Shown: positions 7,444-16,134 of the stretch, piece after piece
Layout of the letters: each line of letters starts with the position of its first letter
Numbering within the stretch: the stretch's first letter is position 1
Assembly (NCBI GenBank): GCA_947631845.1
Contig: CANRMY010000021.1
Location: 1 to 38,749 of the forward strand
DNA length: 38,749 nucleotides
Reading direction: 5' to 3'
From: an uncultured Oscillospiraceae bacterium
GTDB taxonomy: Bacteria; Bacillota; Clostridia; Oscillospirales; Oscillospiraceae
The notes under the pieces: model-generated
Database searches by the model: none
The model's input: the letters and a program-made list of their open reading frames with translations, nothing else
Told to the model about the DNA's origin: nothing
Program-made: the position numbers and the translations under genes

Positions 7444-7839
7444 TTAGGTACCTCCCGGGGTGGTGGTGTCGGCAGGGGCGGGGCAGATGTAGGTTTCGAC
7501 AGACACCTCGCCGTCTGTGCTTTTAACGGTCACTTTGTAGCAATCAGGGTCGGTGGTGTCTTCTGGCCCCACCTCGATCGTCACATCCAAGGTTGTATCC
7601 GAAGGATAATATGATGAGTAGTCTATCTTCCCTTTTTCTATCCCTTCGGCCATCAACGTCTCCACCGCGCTGGAGACGGCCAGGCGATCCTTGATGATCT
7701 GCTCGCTCCGGCTGTTGATGCGGTTGGAGACGACCAGGCTGCCCCCCAGGGCGGCGGTGACGATACCGAGAACGGTGATCGCCACCAGCACCTCCACCAG
7801 GGTGACGCCTTCTTTTCCTTTGACGCGCTTTTTCTTCAT
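7444..7839 (-). CDS. PilV/PulI-like minor prepilin
   Basis: The 131-residue protein starts at ATG 7839, with GAGGTAA just upstream; an in-frame ATG at 7857 overlaps the end of pilO and has no site. 'KEGVTLVEVLVAITVLGIVT' is a prepilin signal, with cleavage after Gly and Glu at +5; Val replaces the usual Phe at +1. The head is small, with two cysteines near the end ('PDCYKVTV', 'TYICPAP') that could form a disulfide. It is sandwiched between pilO and the PilX-like gene in one operon. Confidence 0.8.
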   Translation of the reverse strand: MKKKRVKGKEGVTLVEVLVAITVLGIVTAALGGSLVVSNRINSRSEQIIKDRLAVSSAVETLMAEGIEKGKIDYSSYYPSDTTLDVTIEVGPEDTTDPDCYKVTVKSTDGEVSVETYICPAPADTTTPGGT

Positions 7840-7849
7840 TGCCGTTACC

Positions 7850-8479
7850 TCAGTCAAAAATGGTTCCGCCGCCGCCGCCCGGGCCGTCCACTTCGGGACT
7901 CTGGTACTCCTGCCCGTAATCCAGCAGATACCGCACCAGCGTCACGGTGCCCGTGGCGGTATCCGTTTCGGAGTCGTAGCTCAACGTGCAGTATTGGACG
8001 GAGGTGATATACGTGTCGTCGGTCGCCAGACGGTCGATCATGTCCTTGAAGCCCTGATAGTTCGTCTCGTAGTTGACCGTGAGGGTCAGAACCTTCAGAT
8101 CGGAGCCGTCGTTGAGGGTGATGACATCGCTCTCGGTTCCGAAGCTGAAGGTGATGTCGTTTCCGAACAGCTCCTCCAGATAGAGGATGTAGAGGATCTG
8201 ATCCTCCTCCTTCATCTCGCCGGGGAACGCCTTGTAAAGCGCCAGCCGGCTCTCGTCCAGGGCCTTCTCCTCGCCCTCCAGAACGTCCTGGACGCCGGCG
8301 TACTGCCTGTTGTCGTTGATCTGCGCCTGAACGTTGGATATCTGGGTGTCAAGGAGGCGGTCGTTTGTCTCATACTCCGCTTTTTCGGGCTTGTAAAGCA
8401 TGAAAATCACGTAAGCCGCCGCGCCGAACAGGATCAGCGCGAAAAGCGCTATCCAGTATTTTGCCAGGAACTTCTTCAT
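7850..8479 (-). CDS. pilO: PilO-like pilus alignment protein
   Basis: The 209-residue protein has one N-terminal membrane helix (residues 8-30, 'YWIALFALILFGAAAYVIF'), a coiled-coil stretch (about 35-75) and a small ferredoxin-like C-terminal domain. This is the PilO plan: it pairs with PilN at the membrane to connect the assembly platform with PilM. Sequence identity to PilO is low, so the assignment leans on position and topology. Its ATG overlaps the stop of the upstream PilM-PilN fusion (ATGA), a sign of translational coupling. A Gly-rich tail ('GPGGGGGTIFD') ends the protein. Confidence 0.75.
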   Translation of the reverse strand: MKKFLAKYWIALFALILFGAAAYVIFMLYKPEKAEYETNDRLLDTQISNVQAQINDNRQYAGVQDVLEGEEKALDESRLALYKAFPGEMKEEDQILYILYLEELFGNDITFSFGTESDVITLNDGSDLKVLTLTVNYETNYQGFKDMIDRLATDDTYITSVQYCTLSYDSETDTATGTVTLVRYLLDYGQEYQSPEVDGPGGGGGTIFD

Positions 8480-11400
8480 TGATAATCCTCCAGATCGAGC
8501 TCTTCCCGTATCTCATCGCGTGAAAGGCCCTTGCGCTCCATCTCGGCCTGGATCAGCGACTCCTTATAGGGAATGGATACCGTGAAGAAGATCCGGGTGT
8601 CTACCGCCTCGCCGCCGCCCGGCAGATCCCCGATGCCCGGAAGTCCGCCGCCGCCGGGAGTCTGACCGTTCAGATTGGCGTAGATCTGCTGGAGCAGATT
8701 GTACATGTCCGTCTGGCCCGGATTGTCGATGTTGATCTCCCGCCAGTCGATGGTGCTCCAGTCGAAATCGTCGAGATCCACGCCGAGATACTGCTCCAGC
8801 ATACCCACCAGCTCCTTCAGCTTCGGGTCGGCGGAGGGATCCACGAGCTCCCCGGTATCCGCGTACTTCAGCTGGCCGGTAGCCGGATCCACGACGAAGC
8901 CGGCGCTGGGGGTCTGGCCGTTCAGATTGGCATAGATCTGCTGGATCAGTTTGGCCGCGTCCGCCTGGCCCGGGTTGTCGATGTTGATATCCCGCCAGTC
9001 GATGGTGCTCCAGTCGAAACCGTCGAGATCCACGCCAAGATACTGCTCCAGCATACCCACCAGCCCCTCCAGCTTCGGATCGGCGGAGGGGTCCACGAGC
9101 TCCCCGGTATCCGCGTACTTCAGCTGGCCGGTGGCCGGATCCACGACGAAGCCGGTTCCGGCGCCGCCCGGAAGATCCCCGATGCCGGGAAGATCCCCGA
9201 TGCCGGGAAGATCGCCGATGCCGGGAAGGTCGCCCGACGACAAATCCTTGACCTGCTTTATAAGCTCCATAACGTTATCCATGGACGCGAGATTTGACCA
9301 GTCAAACTTGCGCCAGTCGATCTTTGTCCAGTCGATCGCGTCCGTGTTCAGGCCCGTGAACTGCCCGACCATGGGCAGATACTTCATGAACTGAGAGAGC
9401 CTGCTGTCCGTCAGCGGGTCAATGGCTTTTCCGTCAGCGTCCACCAGACGGCCCGTGTCGGGATCGATATAGAGGCCGGTGTTCGGCTCGTAGAGAAGGC
9501 CGGTCTTGGAATCGACAACGAGGCCGGTATCCGGATCGATGGTCACGTTGACCTTCAGAAGCTTCTCGGCCTGCCGGCGCAGCGTATCGACCACTTCGTC
9601 CACCGACATGGTTCTCCAGGTGATGGGGGTCCAGTCGATCTTGCTCCAGTCGAGCTCGGAGATATCCCGATCCTGCTCCTCAAGCTGCGTCCTCAGGGGC
9701 CATGTGTACTTGGCCATTCTCATGTCGGTGGCCGGATCCAGATCCTCGCCGGTCTGCGGGTCGTACAGCTTCTTTGTCTTTTTGTCGATATACAGGCCGG
9801 AGCTCAGATCAAAGAGCGTGCCGGTACTCGGGTAGATGTACTCGTTTGTGGCCTTATCCACGTACAGGCGGTTGACCTTGTCGAAAAGAAGGCTGTCGTC
9901 GTCCGGGTCGATCAGGAGCCCGGTGAGCGGGTCAATGTCGAGGCCGGTATCCGGGTCGGTCTCGGAGCCTTCGGAAACGGTCAGGGGCAGTCCTTTCTTC
10001 AAACAGATATAGTAGGTCAGGACGCCTCTGAGCGTCGGGTCGCTCTTGACAAGCTCCTCGCACCGATAGTAATACTCGTCGTCGGCCTGGTACTTATCGT
10101 CGATAAACTGGATGAGAAGGGTCTGCATATCCGTCAGGCTGGCGTCCGTGAGCGAGCTGTAGTCCCCCTTTGCGATGGCCTGAAGGTCACGGGCGGAGAA
10201 GATCGCCTTGAACCAGTCTTCGTTGAAATGATCCCAGCAGAACACCTCGAGGTCGTCACGCATCGTGGAATTGCCGGATTCGATATCCGCCCGAACCAGC
10301 TCGGCAAACAGATAGAGGGCGAAAGGGTTGCCCAGCATACGCTTGAACCCGTTCTTCCTCTGGGCGACGGAGGAAACTCTTATGACCTGATCCAGCGAAT
10401 ACGTGATTTCCGTGTTGCCGGCGTTTGTGCCCGCGCACATGGCTCTGGCGATCTCGATCCGCTTGCTGTCCGATCTCACGTCCCCGAGGATCTCCTTGAC
10501 GCTCTCCATCTCGCGGTTGGAGACCGTGTCGCCGCGTGCCAGCTTTTCGGATATTTCCGTCAGCGTGCTCTGGTCGTCCGACGACAGGCCGCTGCCTTCA
10601 AAGACGTCCGCCGAGTTGTTGGAGCTGCCCTCGGTGGGGGGCGCCTCGGGGGAACCGGTGGCCTGGGCCAGGGAGGAGAGTACGGAAAAGGCCGACACGC
10701 CGGGGCCGATCGTCAGGTCGGAGATATACGTCGGCTCCTCCCCGTATTGCAGGGAGCGCAGGGTCAGGATGACGTAGGCCGCCGTCTGTTTGTCCTCGCA
10801 GGCGATCTGCAGGCCCAGCCCCTCCGGGGCGATGCCGATCTCGGTGACGCTGACGCCGTCGGGAAGGATCTGCTCCAGCTCGCTCAGCATCAGGGACAGG
10901 TTGTCATTGTAGGTACGCAGGGCGCCGACGCTCTCGGATCCCTCCTCGTCGGAGCCCAGCAGGGTGCGCCAGTCGGCGGCGTAGTTGAAGTAGTAAGCCT
11001 CATAATCCTCCCAGTTCTGCTTGAAGCCGCTGACGTCCGCCAGCGAATCCTGCAGATTGCCCAGCGCGCTTTCCTTCCTGTTCAGGGTGGTGCTCCAGTC
11101 CAGCGAATCCCCGAGGAACTGGAGGACTGTCAGAGCCAGAAGCCCGCCGCCCGCCAGAAGGAGGCCGTACTGCCAGAACTTCTGGAGCAGATTGGGCCGC
11201 CCGGGGAAGTTCAGGGCCGGGTCGCCGAAGTCCAGCCGCGTTACGGCCGCGCCGGCGCACAGGCACCATTCGTCCGCGGACGCTCCCGTCTGGGCCGTCG
11301 TGGGGAGGTTCAAAGCCTCCTCCACCCGCTCCACATACTCCGGATCCCGGGCGCCGGCGCCGCAGACAGCCACGAGAATGTCCCCGCCGCCCGAATGCTC

Positions 11401-12234
11401 GGTCTCATAGAGCTCCAGCACCATCCGGGCGTCCTCCAGCTCATCCATATAGGAGCTGCCGCGGTTCAGCAGCCGCTGGTGCGTCACCTGCCTGTCGCGG
11501 ACAAAGGTCATCAGCAGAAAGTCCTCCTCCGGGAGGAGATAGAGAACCGTCTCCTTTGGCCGCTCCTCCCCGGCGGGCGCGCCGGTAACGGGGGCCTTCC
11601 GGCCCTTGGAGGGCGTCTTTTTGTTTCCCTTCTTTTTCCCGGAGGGAACCGGGGCGGCGTATCCGGCCCTCACAAGGCCGGTGAAGCTGTTTCCGCAGTA
11701 GTCCACCGCCAGCACCTTCAGGCCGCAGGAGTTGGCCAACTTGTAGTATTCCTCCACCAGGGCGTTGGGTACCGCCCAGAGCTGTACGGACCGGGAGGTG
11801 CTTCCGTCCTCGTCGTCAAGGATGCCGACGGGGGTCCAGACCAGGCGGCTTCCGCGGGTGTCCACGGGAAAATACATGTCCCGGTTGGTGTCCAGGGTCT
11901 TTTCCATCAGCCGGTCCTCCGCCGAACCGGAGGACCGCCTGCTCTTGACGGTTCGGACGGCCACCGTCTCCGACAGCACCTGGGAGGAGCACAGGGTAAA
12001 CACCACGTTCCTGACGTGCCTGATCCCCGGCTCCGTCAGGGCGGATTTGAGCGCTTCCCGCAGGGCGTCCGGATCCAGAATGGCGCCGTCCTCCACCGCG
12101 CCCTCGGGCAGGGGACGAACCACGCGGGTTTTCAGCTTGGGCACGGAGCCCAGCTTCATACTGGCGACGCGCAGCTCCTGGCTGCAAAGCTGGACGACCA
12201 GGGCGCGTCCGGATAATTTCTTTTTGATTTTCAT
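8476..12234 (-). CDS. pilM: PilM-PilN fusion with a large repeat-rich C-terminal extension
   Basis: The 1252-residue protein starts at ATG 12234 with CGAGGT upstream. Residues 1-345 match a PilM-type actin-like ATPase (cytoplasmic) and include a Lys-rich insert near 199-212. One membrane helix follows (354-376), then a PilN-like coiled coil and ferredoxin-like domain (380-515). The rest, about 740 residues, should be outside the membrane: a helical region (550-750), tandem 'DPDTGLxxD' modules (757-840 and 898-945), repeated 'LDWSKIDW' motifs, a (DLPGIG) spacer (1002-1022), two 84-residue near-identical repeats (1028-1195), and a C-terminal helix. PilM and PilN are normally separate and far shorter. 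Two pilus subunits in one chain plus a long exterior arm suggest adaptation to a thick wall. Gene neighbours pilO and pilD confirm the context. Confidence 0.85.
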   Translation of the reverse strand: MKIKKKLSGRALVVQLCSQELRVASMKLGSVPKLKTRVVRPLPEGAVEDGAILDPDALREALKSALTEPGIRHVRNVVFTLCSSQVLSETVAVRTVKSRRSSGSAEDRLMEKTLDTNRDMYFPVDTRGSRLVWTPVGILDDEDGSTSRSVQLWAVPNALVEEYYKLANSCGLKVLAVDYCGNSFTGLVRAGYAAPVPSGKKKGNKKTPSKGRKAPVTGAPAGEERPKETVLYLLPEEDFLLMTFVRDRQVTHQRLLNRGSSYMDELEDARMVLELYETEHSGGGDILVAVCGAGARDPEYVERVEEALNLPTTAQTGASADEWCLCAGAAVTRLDFGDPALNFPGRPNLLQKFWQYGLLLAGGGLLALTVLQFLGDSLDWSTTLNRKESALGNLQDSLADVSGFKQNWEDYEAYYFNYAADWRTLLGSDEEGSESVGALRTYNDNLSLMLSELEQILPDGVSVTEIGIAPEGLGLQIACEDKQTAAYVILTLRSLQYGEEPTYISDLTIGPGVSAFSVLSSLAQATGSPEAPPTEGSSNNSADVFEGSGLSSDDQSTLTEISEKLARGDTVSNREMESVKEILGDVRSDSKRIEIARAMCAGTNAGNTEITYSLDQVIRVSSVAQRKNGFKRMLGNPFALYLFAELVRADIESGNSTMRDDLEVFCWDHFNEDWFKAIFSARDLQAIAKGDYSSLTDASLTDMQTLLIQFIDDKYQADDEYYYRCEELVKSDPTLRGVLTYYICLKKGLPLTVSEGSETDPDTGLDIDPLTGLLIDPDDDSLLFDKVNRLYVDKATNEYIYPSTGTLFDLSSGLYIDKKTKKLYDPQTGEDLDPATDMRMAKYTWPLRTQLEEQDRDISELDWSKIDWTPITWRTMSVDEVVDTLRRQAEKLLKVNVTIDPDTGLVVDSKTGLLYEPNTGLYIDPDTGRLVDADGKAIDPLTDSRLSQFMKYLPMVGQFTGLNTDAIDWTKIDWRKFDWSNLASMDNVMELIKQVKDLSSGDLPGIGDLPGIGDLPGIGDLPGGAGTGFVVDPATGQLKYADTGELVDPSADPKLEGLVGMLEQYLGVDLDGFDWSTIDWRDINIDNPGQADAAKLIQQIYANLNGQTPSAGFVVDPATGQLKYADTGELVDPSADPKLKELVGMLEQYLGVDLDDFDWSTIDWREINIDNPGQTDMYNLLQQIYANLNGQTPGGGGLPGIGDLPGGGEAVDTRIFFTVSIPYKESLIQAEMERKGLSRDEIREELDLEDYQ
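8656..9153 (-). repeat. Two 252-bp tandem coding repeats in the PilM-PilN extension
   Basis: Units 8902-9153 and about 8650-8901 encode near-identical 84-residue blocks beginning 'GFVVDPATGQLKYADTGELV'. Just to the right, 18-bp repeats encoding DLPGIG occupy about 9170-9235. The high DNA identity points to recent expansion, and copy number may vary between strains. Confidence 0.9.
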
Positions 12235-12346
12235 AGCTAAAACCTCGTTACACGCGGATACGGCACAGCCGGCCGGCATGGCCCGGCCGGTTCTGCGGCG
12301 TCCGCGGGTATATCTCTCTTTGCGGGTTATTTTCAGCGGCGCGCGC

Positions 12347-13099
12347 TTAGACCCCGAGAAGGCTCAGGTAGGCCGCGATGGCGCGGTCGCCCAGCAGGGC
12401 GGAGAGCCAGATCCCCGCCGCCAGATACGGCCCGAAGGCCAGCCGGCGGCCGGCGCCCCGGCACATCCGCGCCAGGTGTACCGCCGTGCCGATGATACTC
12501 CCCAGCGCCAGGGCCAGCAGGATCCTCCGCCACCCCAGCAGCAGTCCCGCCGCCGCCAGCAGCTTCACGTCCCCCAGGCCGATCATGGCGCCGCCGGAGG
12601 CCAGATGGAGCAGCAGCAGGGGCAGGCTCACGCACACGGAGCCTATGAGGTAGTCCGGCCAGTGCCAGACGTCCGCCGCCAGCTGGACGGCGCCCAGCAG
12701 CAGCATCGCCAGATTCAGGCCGTTGGGGATCTCCAGGGTGCGCCCGTCGACGACCGCCGCCACCAGGAGCAGGGAGGACATGGCGCAGTAAAGCGCGGCC
12801 CGCAGCGGGTCGCCCCGGAAAAGCAGGCCGCACGCAAGCCACGCCGCCGCGTTTGTCAGCTCCACCGCCGGGTACTGGAGGGACAGCCTGGCCCCGCAGG
12901 CCCGGCACCGGCCCCGCTGGACAAGGAAGCTGACCACGGGGATCAGCTCGTACCAGGAAAGCACGTGTCCGCAGCTCATGCAGTGGGAGCGGGTCCTGAC
13001 GAAGTCCTCCCCCAGGGGGAGACGGTAGATGAGCACGTTGCAAAAGCTCCCCACGCAAAGTCCCATGAGGGCCAGGAAGCACAGCGCAAGTTGGCTCAT
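12347..13099 (-). CDS. pilD: Prepilin peptidase / N-methyltransferase
   Basis: The 250-residue polytopic membrane enzyme starts at ATG 13099 with a perfect AAGGAGGTGA site. The N-terminal domain has both CxxC pairs ('HCMSCGH' and 'RCRACGA') that bind zinc in full-length PilD/GspO enzymes. The two catalytic aspartates are in 'VVDGRTLEIPN' and 'GLGDVKLLAA' (the GxGD motif). It cleaves the leader of every prepilin in this cluster and methylates the new N-terminus. Its location inside the operon, between the pilin gene and pilM, gives a self-contained pilus system. Confidence 0.95.
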   Translation of the reverse strand: MSQLALCFLALMGLCVGSFCNVLIYRLPLGEDFVRTRSHCMSCGHVLSWYELIPVVSFLVQRGRCRACGARLSLQYPAVELTNAAAWLACGLLFRGDPLRAALYCAMSSLLLVAAVVDGRTLEIPNGLNLAMLLLGAVQLAADVWHWPDYLIGSVCVSLPLLLLHLASGGAMIGLGDVKLLAAAGLLLGWRRILLALALGSIIGTAVHLARMCRGAGRRLAFGPYLAAGIWLSALLGDRAIAAYLSLLGV

Positions 13100-13185
13100 A
13101 CCGTCTCACCTCCTTCGGGTCTTGTCACAGTCTCCCGCCCGTCCGGTTGATAGGTCGCCGGAGGGGGGAGGAAAACTGGACTAAG

Positions 13186-13710
13186 TTATTCCCCTCCACT
13201 TTTCGCTTCTTCCCCTCCACTTTTCGCTTCTTCCCCTCCACTTTTCGCTTCTTCCCCTCCACTTTTCGCTTCCAACTTCCACTCGCCGGCAGACCATGTC
13301 GCCGATTTATTAGTTTTGGAATTAAGATCCATGCTAGGCATTAAGGTTTTGAAAGTCTCCGCAGCCGTATGTCCATCGCTACCCTCAGCGGGAGTGGATT
13401 CTCCAAAAATTACAAATACAAATCCATCCTTCACCTTATCAGTTTTGACATTAATTACGGGCTTAGCGCCAAAAGTAACCTCAATTTCTGTTACACTTCC
13501 AAGTGCGGGTTCGGACGCACATGAAGCCTGGACTGCGGTAAGGACACCGGATAAGTTGGTCAGATCCTTTGAACTGTTGGCCTTGTCAATATACCCCGTA
13601 TACGCGGGATACGCGACGGCGGCCAATATGGCGAGGATGGCGATGACCACAATGAGCTCCACCAGTGTGAAGCCCTCACGGGCGGCCATCCTCTTGTTGA
13701 AATTCTTCAT
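13186..13710 (-). CDS. pilA: Major-type prepilin with a C-terminal EAKSGGE repeat tail
   Basis: The 174-residue protein starts at ATG 13710 with AAAGGA upstream. 'REGFTLVELIVVIAILAILA' is a canonical prepilin signal and core helix. 'AYPAYTGYIDKANSSKDLTN' and a short head with few cysteines fit a major pilin of normal size. The tail is unusual: four perfect copies of EAKSGGE, charged and flexible, at the C-terminus. The gene stands between pilC and pilD with 132 bp ahead of it, room for its own promoter, which major pilins often have. The larger pilin at 3463-5028 is the alternative candidate for the main subunit. Confidence 0.88.
   Translation of the reverse strand: MKNFNKRMAAREGFTLVELIVVIAILAILAAVAYPAYTGYIDKANSSKDLTNLSGVLTAVQASCASEPALGSVTEIEVTFGAKPVINVKTDKVKDGFVFVIFGESTPAEGSDGHTAAETFKTLMPSMDLNSKTNKSATWSAGEWKLEAKSGGEEAKSGGEEAKSGGEEAKSGGE
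13189..13272 (-). repeat. Four perfect 21-bp tandem repeats at the pilin 3' end
   Basis: The 21-bp unit starts TTCCCCTCCACTTTTCGCTT on the plus strand and is repeated four times without a mismatch, directly before the stop codon. Each unit adds EAKSGGE in frame, so gain or loss of units would change tail length without a frameshift. Confidence 0.97.
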
Positions 13711-13842
13711 GGGTGATCAGTCCTTTCTCAAAATTTAAAGATATGTATCGAAAGTCCGGGGGGCCCGCGCGCCTACCCGCACAGGGCCCGCTCTGACGGG
13801 ATACCAGGGTAATGAATTAAAGGGGCTTCGCGCACGGCGGCC

Positions 13843-15060
13843 TCACAGGTATTGGTCGTAGCCCTGGGTCATGGCCAGCATGGGCAGGAAGATGGACAGG
13901 ACGATGACCACCACCATCCCCGCCATCAGCAGGATGATGGCCGGCTCCAGAAGGGCCAGGAGGCGGTCAGTGGCGTCCTTGACCTCGTCGTCGTAGTAGT
14001 CGGCGATCTTGGCCAGGGATCCCTGGAGGTCGCCGGCCTCCTCGCCCACCATCACAAGGTTTGACACCATGGGCGGGAACAGCCCCGTGTCTCTGAGACT
14101 CACGGCCAGAGACCAGCCCTGGGAGACAAGGCTAGAGACGGTGCGCAGGGCGTCCTCGAACCAGATGTTGCTCATGTTGGCGGCGGTCAGGTCGATGCTC
14201 TCCAGCAGGGTAAGGCCGGAGCCCAGGAGCAGGGACAGGGTTCTGGTGGCCGTGGCGCAGGCGGAGCGGACGGTGAGCCGCCCGAACACCGGCGCCTTGC
14301 GGGCGATGTAGCCGAAGAAGTGGCGCCCCTTGACGGTGCGGCCAAACAGCACGGCGGAGACGACCAGTCCCGCGATCACGCCCACCAGCACCATCCACCA
14401 TTTGACGAACCAATTGCTGACGGCCATGACGCCCCTGGTCAGGGCGGGCAGCTCCACGTCCAGCTGGTCGAAGGTCTCCATGAAGGAGGGGATGATGGTG
14501 GTCATCATCACGATGAGCACGATGACCATCACCACCAGCAGGATGCAGGGGTAGATCATGGCCTTGGTCACGGCGCTCTTGGTGCGCCGGGCCTTTTCAA
14601 AGTAGACCTCCATCTGCCGGAAGGAGTCCTCCAGGTTTCCGGAGTTCTCGCCGGCCTCCACCATGTTGGCCATCATGGACGGGAATACCTTATGCTGCTT
14701 GCGCATGGCCCCGGCCAGGGACTCGCCCTTTTCCACGTCCGTCTGGATCTCGCGGATGGCGGCGGCCAGCTGCTTGTTCTCGGTCTGCTGACCCAGCAGG
14801 GACAGCACGATGGACAGCGACTCCCCCGCCCGGAGGATGGAGATGAACTGCCGGCAGAAGATGGCCATGTCCTTGGAGGAGGGCCGCCCCATGAAGGGCA
14901 CGTTGAGCTCGCGCTCGAAGAGGCTGGGGGACCGGATGTCCACGATGGTGTAGCCCACGCCCCGCAGGGAGCTTTTCGCCATATCCAGCGTGGCGGCCTC
15001 GATGGAGCCGTTGACGCGCTTGCCGGTGGTGTTGATAGCGGTATATGTAAAAGCGGGCAA
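13843..15060 (-). CDS. pilC: Type IV pilus platform protein PilC
   Basis: The 405-residue membrane protein uses a TTG start at 15060, with GGAGG 8-9 nt upstream and no better ATG. It has two GspF-type cytoplasmic domains, in residues about 60-170 ('FCRQFISILRAGESLSIVL') and 270-370 ('LSLLLGSGLTLLESIDL', 'VGEEAGDLQGSLAKIADYYD'). Membrane helices lie near 167-193, 217-240 and 376-400. Length matches the family. PilC is the inner-membrane platform that the PilB and PilT motors act on. It follows pilT by 12 bp, so pilB-pilT-pilC is one transcriptional unit. Confidence 0.95.
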   Translation of the reverse strand: MPAFTYTAINTTGKRVNGSIEAATLDMAKSSLRGVGYTIVDIRSPSLFERELNVPFMGRPSSKDMAIFCRQFISILRAGESLSIVLSLLGQQTENKQLAAAIREIQTDVEKGESLAGAMRKQHKVFPSMMANMVEAGENSGNLEDSFRQMEVYFEKARRTKSAVTKAMIYPCILLVVMVIVLIVMMTTIIPSFMETFDQLDVELPALTRGVMAVSNWFVKWWMVLVGVIAGLVVSAVLFGRTVKGRHFFGYIARKAPVFGRLTVRSACATATRTLSLLLGSGLTLLESIDLTAANMSNIWFEDALRTVSSLVSQGWSLAVSLRDTGLFPPMVSNLVMVGEEAGDLQGSLAKIADYYDDEVKDATDRLLALLEPAIILLMAGMVVVIVLSIFLPMLAMTQGYDQYL

Positions 15061-15072
15061 CGCTTATCCCTC

Positions 15073-16134
15073 CTATAATCTGACGCGCTCCACGGCGGCC
15101 ACCGTGTCCGGGTCGTTGGCCGCGGCGGCGGCGTCCTTGGCCGAAACCTCCCCGGCGCGAACCAGGGCCGCCAAGGCGTCGTCCAGCGGGGCCATCCCCT
15201 GCTTCTTCCCCGTCTGCATGGCGTTGGGGATCTGGAAGGACTTGTTTTGCCGGATCAGGCTCTTTACGGCGGCGCTTCCCACCATGATCTCAAAGACGGC
15301 CCGCCGTCCGCCGCCAATCCTGGGCAGCAGCGTCTGGCCGATGACGCACTCCAGCACGTCCGCCAGCTGGATGCGTATCTGCTCCTGCTGTTCGGCGGGG
15401 AACACGTCGATGATGCGGTCCACCGTGTTGGCCGCGCCCTTGGTGTGCAGGGTCCCGAACACCAGGTGCCCGGTCTCAGCGGCGGTGATGGCGGTGGAGA
15501 TGGTCTCCAAATCGCGCATCTCGCCCACCAGGATCACGTCGGGATCCTGCCGCAGGGCGGCGCGCAGTCCGGCGGCGAAGCTGCCGGTATCCCGGCCCAC
15601 CTCCCGCTGGTGGATGACGCAGCTCATGGGCTCGTATACATACTCGATGGGGGCCTCCAGCGTGATAATATGGCGGCGGGAGCTCCGGTTGATGTGATCC
15701 AGAAGGGCCGCCAGGGTGGAGCTCTTACCGGAGCCCGTAGGCCCGGTGACCAGCACCAGCCCCCGGGGCTTTTCCGCCTGTTCGATGAGGATCCGCGGCA
15801 AAAGCAGATCCTTCGCCGTGGGTACGGTCAGGGGCAGCAGGCGAAGGGCCATGGCCGTCTCGCCCTGCTGATAAAAGATGTTGCAGCGCATACGCATACT
15901 GCCAAGAACCGTGACGGCGAAATCGGTCTCCCCGTCCCGCTCCAGCTCCCGCATGCCCTCCTCCCCCGCCAGGTCGCGGGAGGCGGCTTCCATCTCCTCC
16001 CGCGTGAAGGGGGGCATGTCGTCCTTGACCAGGGCGCCGTCCACCCGCAGTACCGGGGGAAAGCCCACGGTCAGGTGGATATCGGAAGCGCGGCGCTCCT
16101 GGGCCCGGGAGATCACCTGGTCAAGCTTTGTCAT
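15073..16134 (-). CDS. pilT: Pilus retraction ATPase PilT
   Basis: The 353-residue hexameric secretion ATPase starts at ATG 16134, overlapping the pilB stop (ATGA). It has the PilT start 'ASDIHLTVGFPPVLRVDG', Walker A 'VTGPTGSGKSSTLAAL', Walker B 'DPDVILVGEMRDLET', the His-box 'GHLVFGTLHT' and the C-terminal 'AVKSLIRQNKSFQIPNAM', equivalent to the AIRNLIRE segment needed for retraction. It depolymerises the pilus to power twitching or DNA uptake. Its presence supports a true retractile type IV pilus over a secretion system. Confidence 0.95.
   Translation of the reverse strand: MTKLDQVISRAQERRASDIHLTVGFPPVLRVDGALVKDDMPPFTREEMEAASRDLAGEEGMRELERDGETDFAVTVLGSMRMRCNIFYQQGETAMALRLLPLTVPTAKDLLLPRILIEQAEKPRGLVLVTGPTGSGKSSTLAALLDHINRSSRRHIITLEAPIEYVYEPMSCVIHQREVGRDTGSFAAGLRAALRQDPDVILVGEMRDLETISTAITAAETGHLVFGTLHTKGAANTVDRIIDVFPAEQQEQIRIQLADVLECVIGQTLLPRIGGGRRAVFEIMVGSAAVKSLIRQNKSFQIPNAMQTGKKQGMAPLDDALAALVRAGEVSAKDAAAAANDPDTVAAVERVRL

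Noticed and set aside
10228-12216. 662-codon plus-strand frame antisense to the PilM-PilN gene
   Set aside because: Its translation is low-complexity Gly/Gln/His/Arg with no domain, typical of a shadow frame; the minus-strand gene has clear family motifs.
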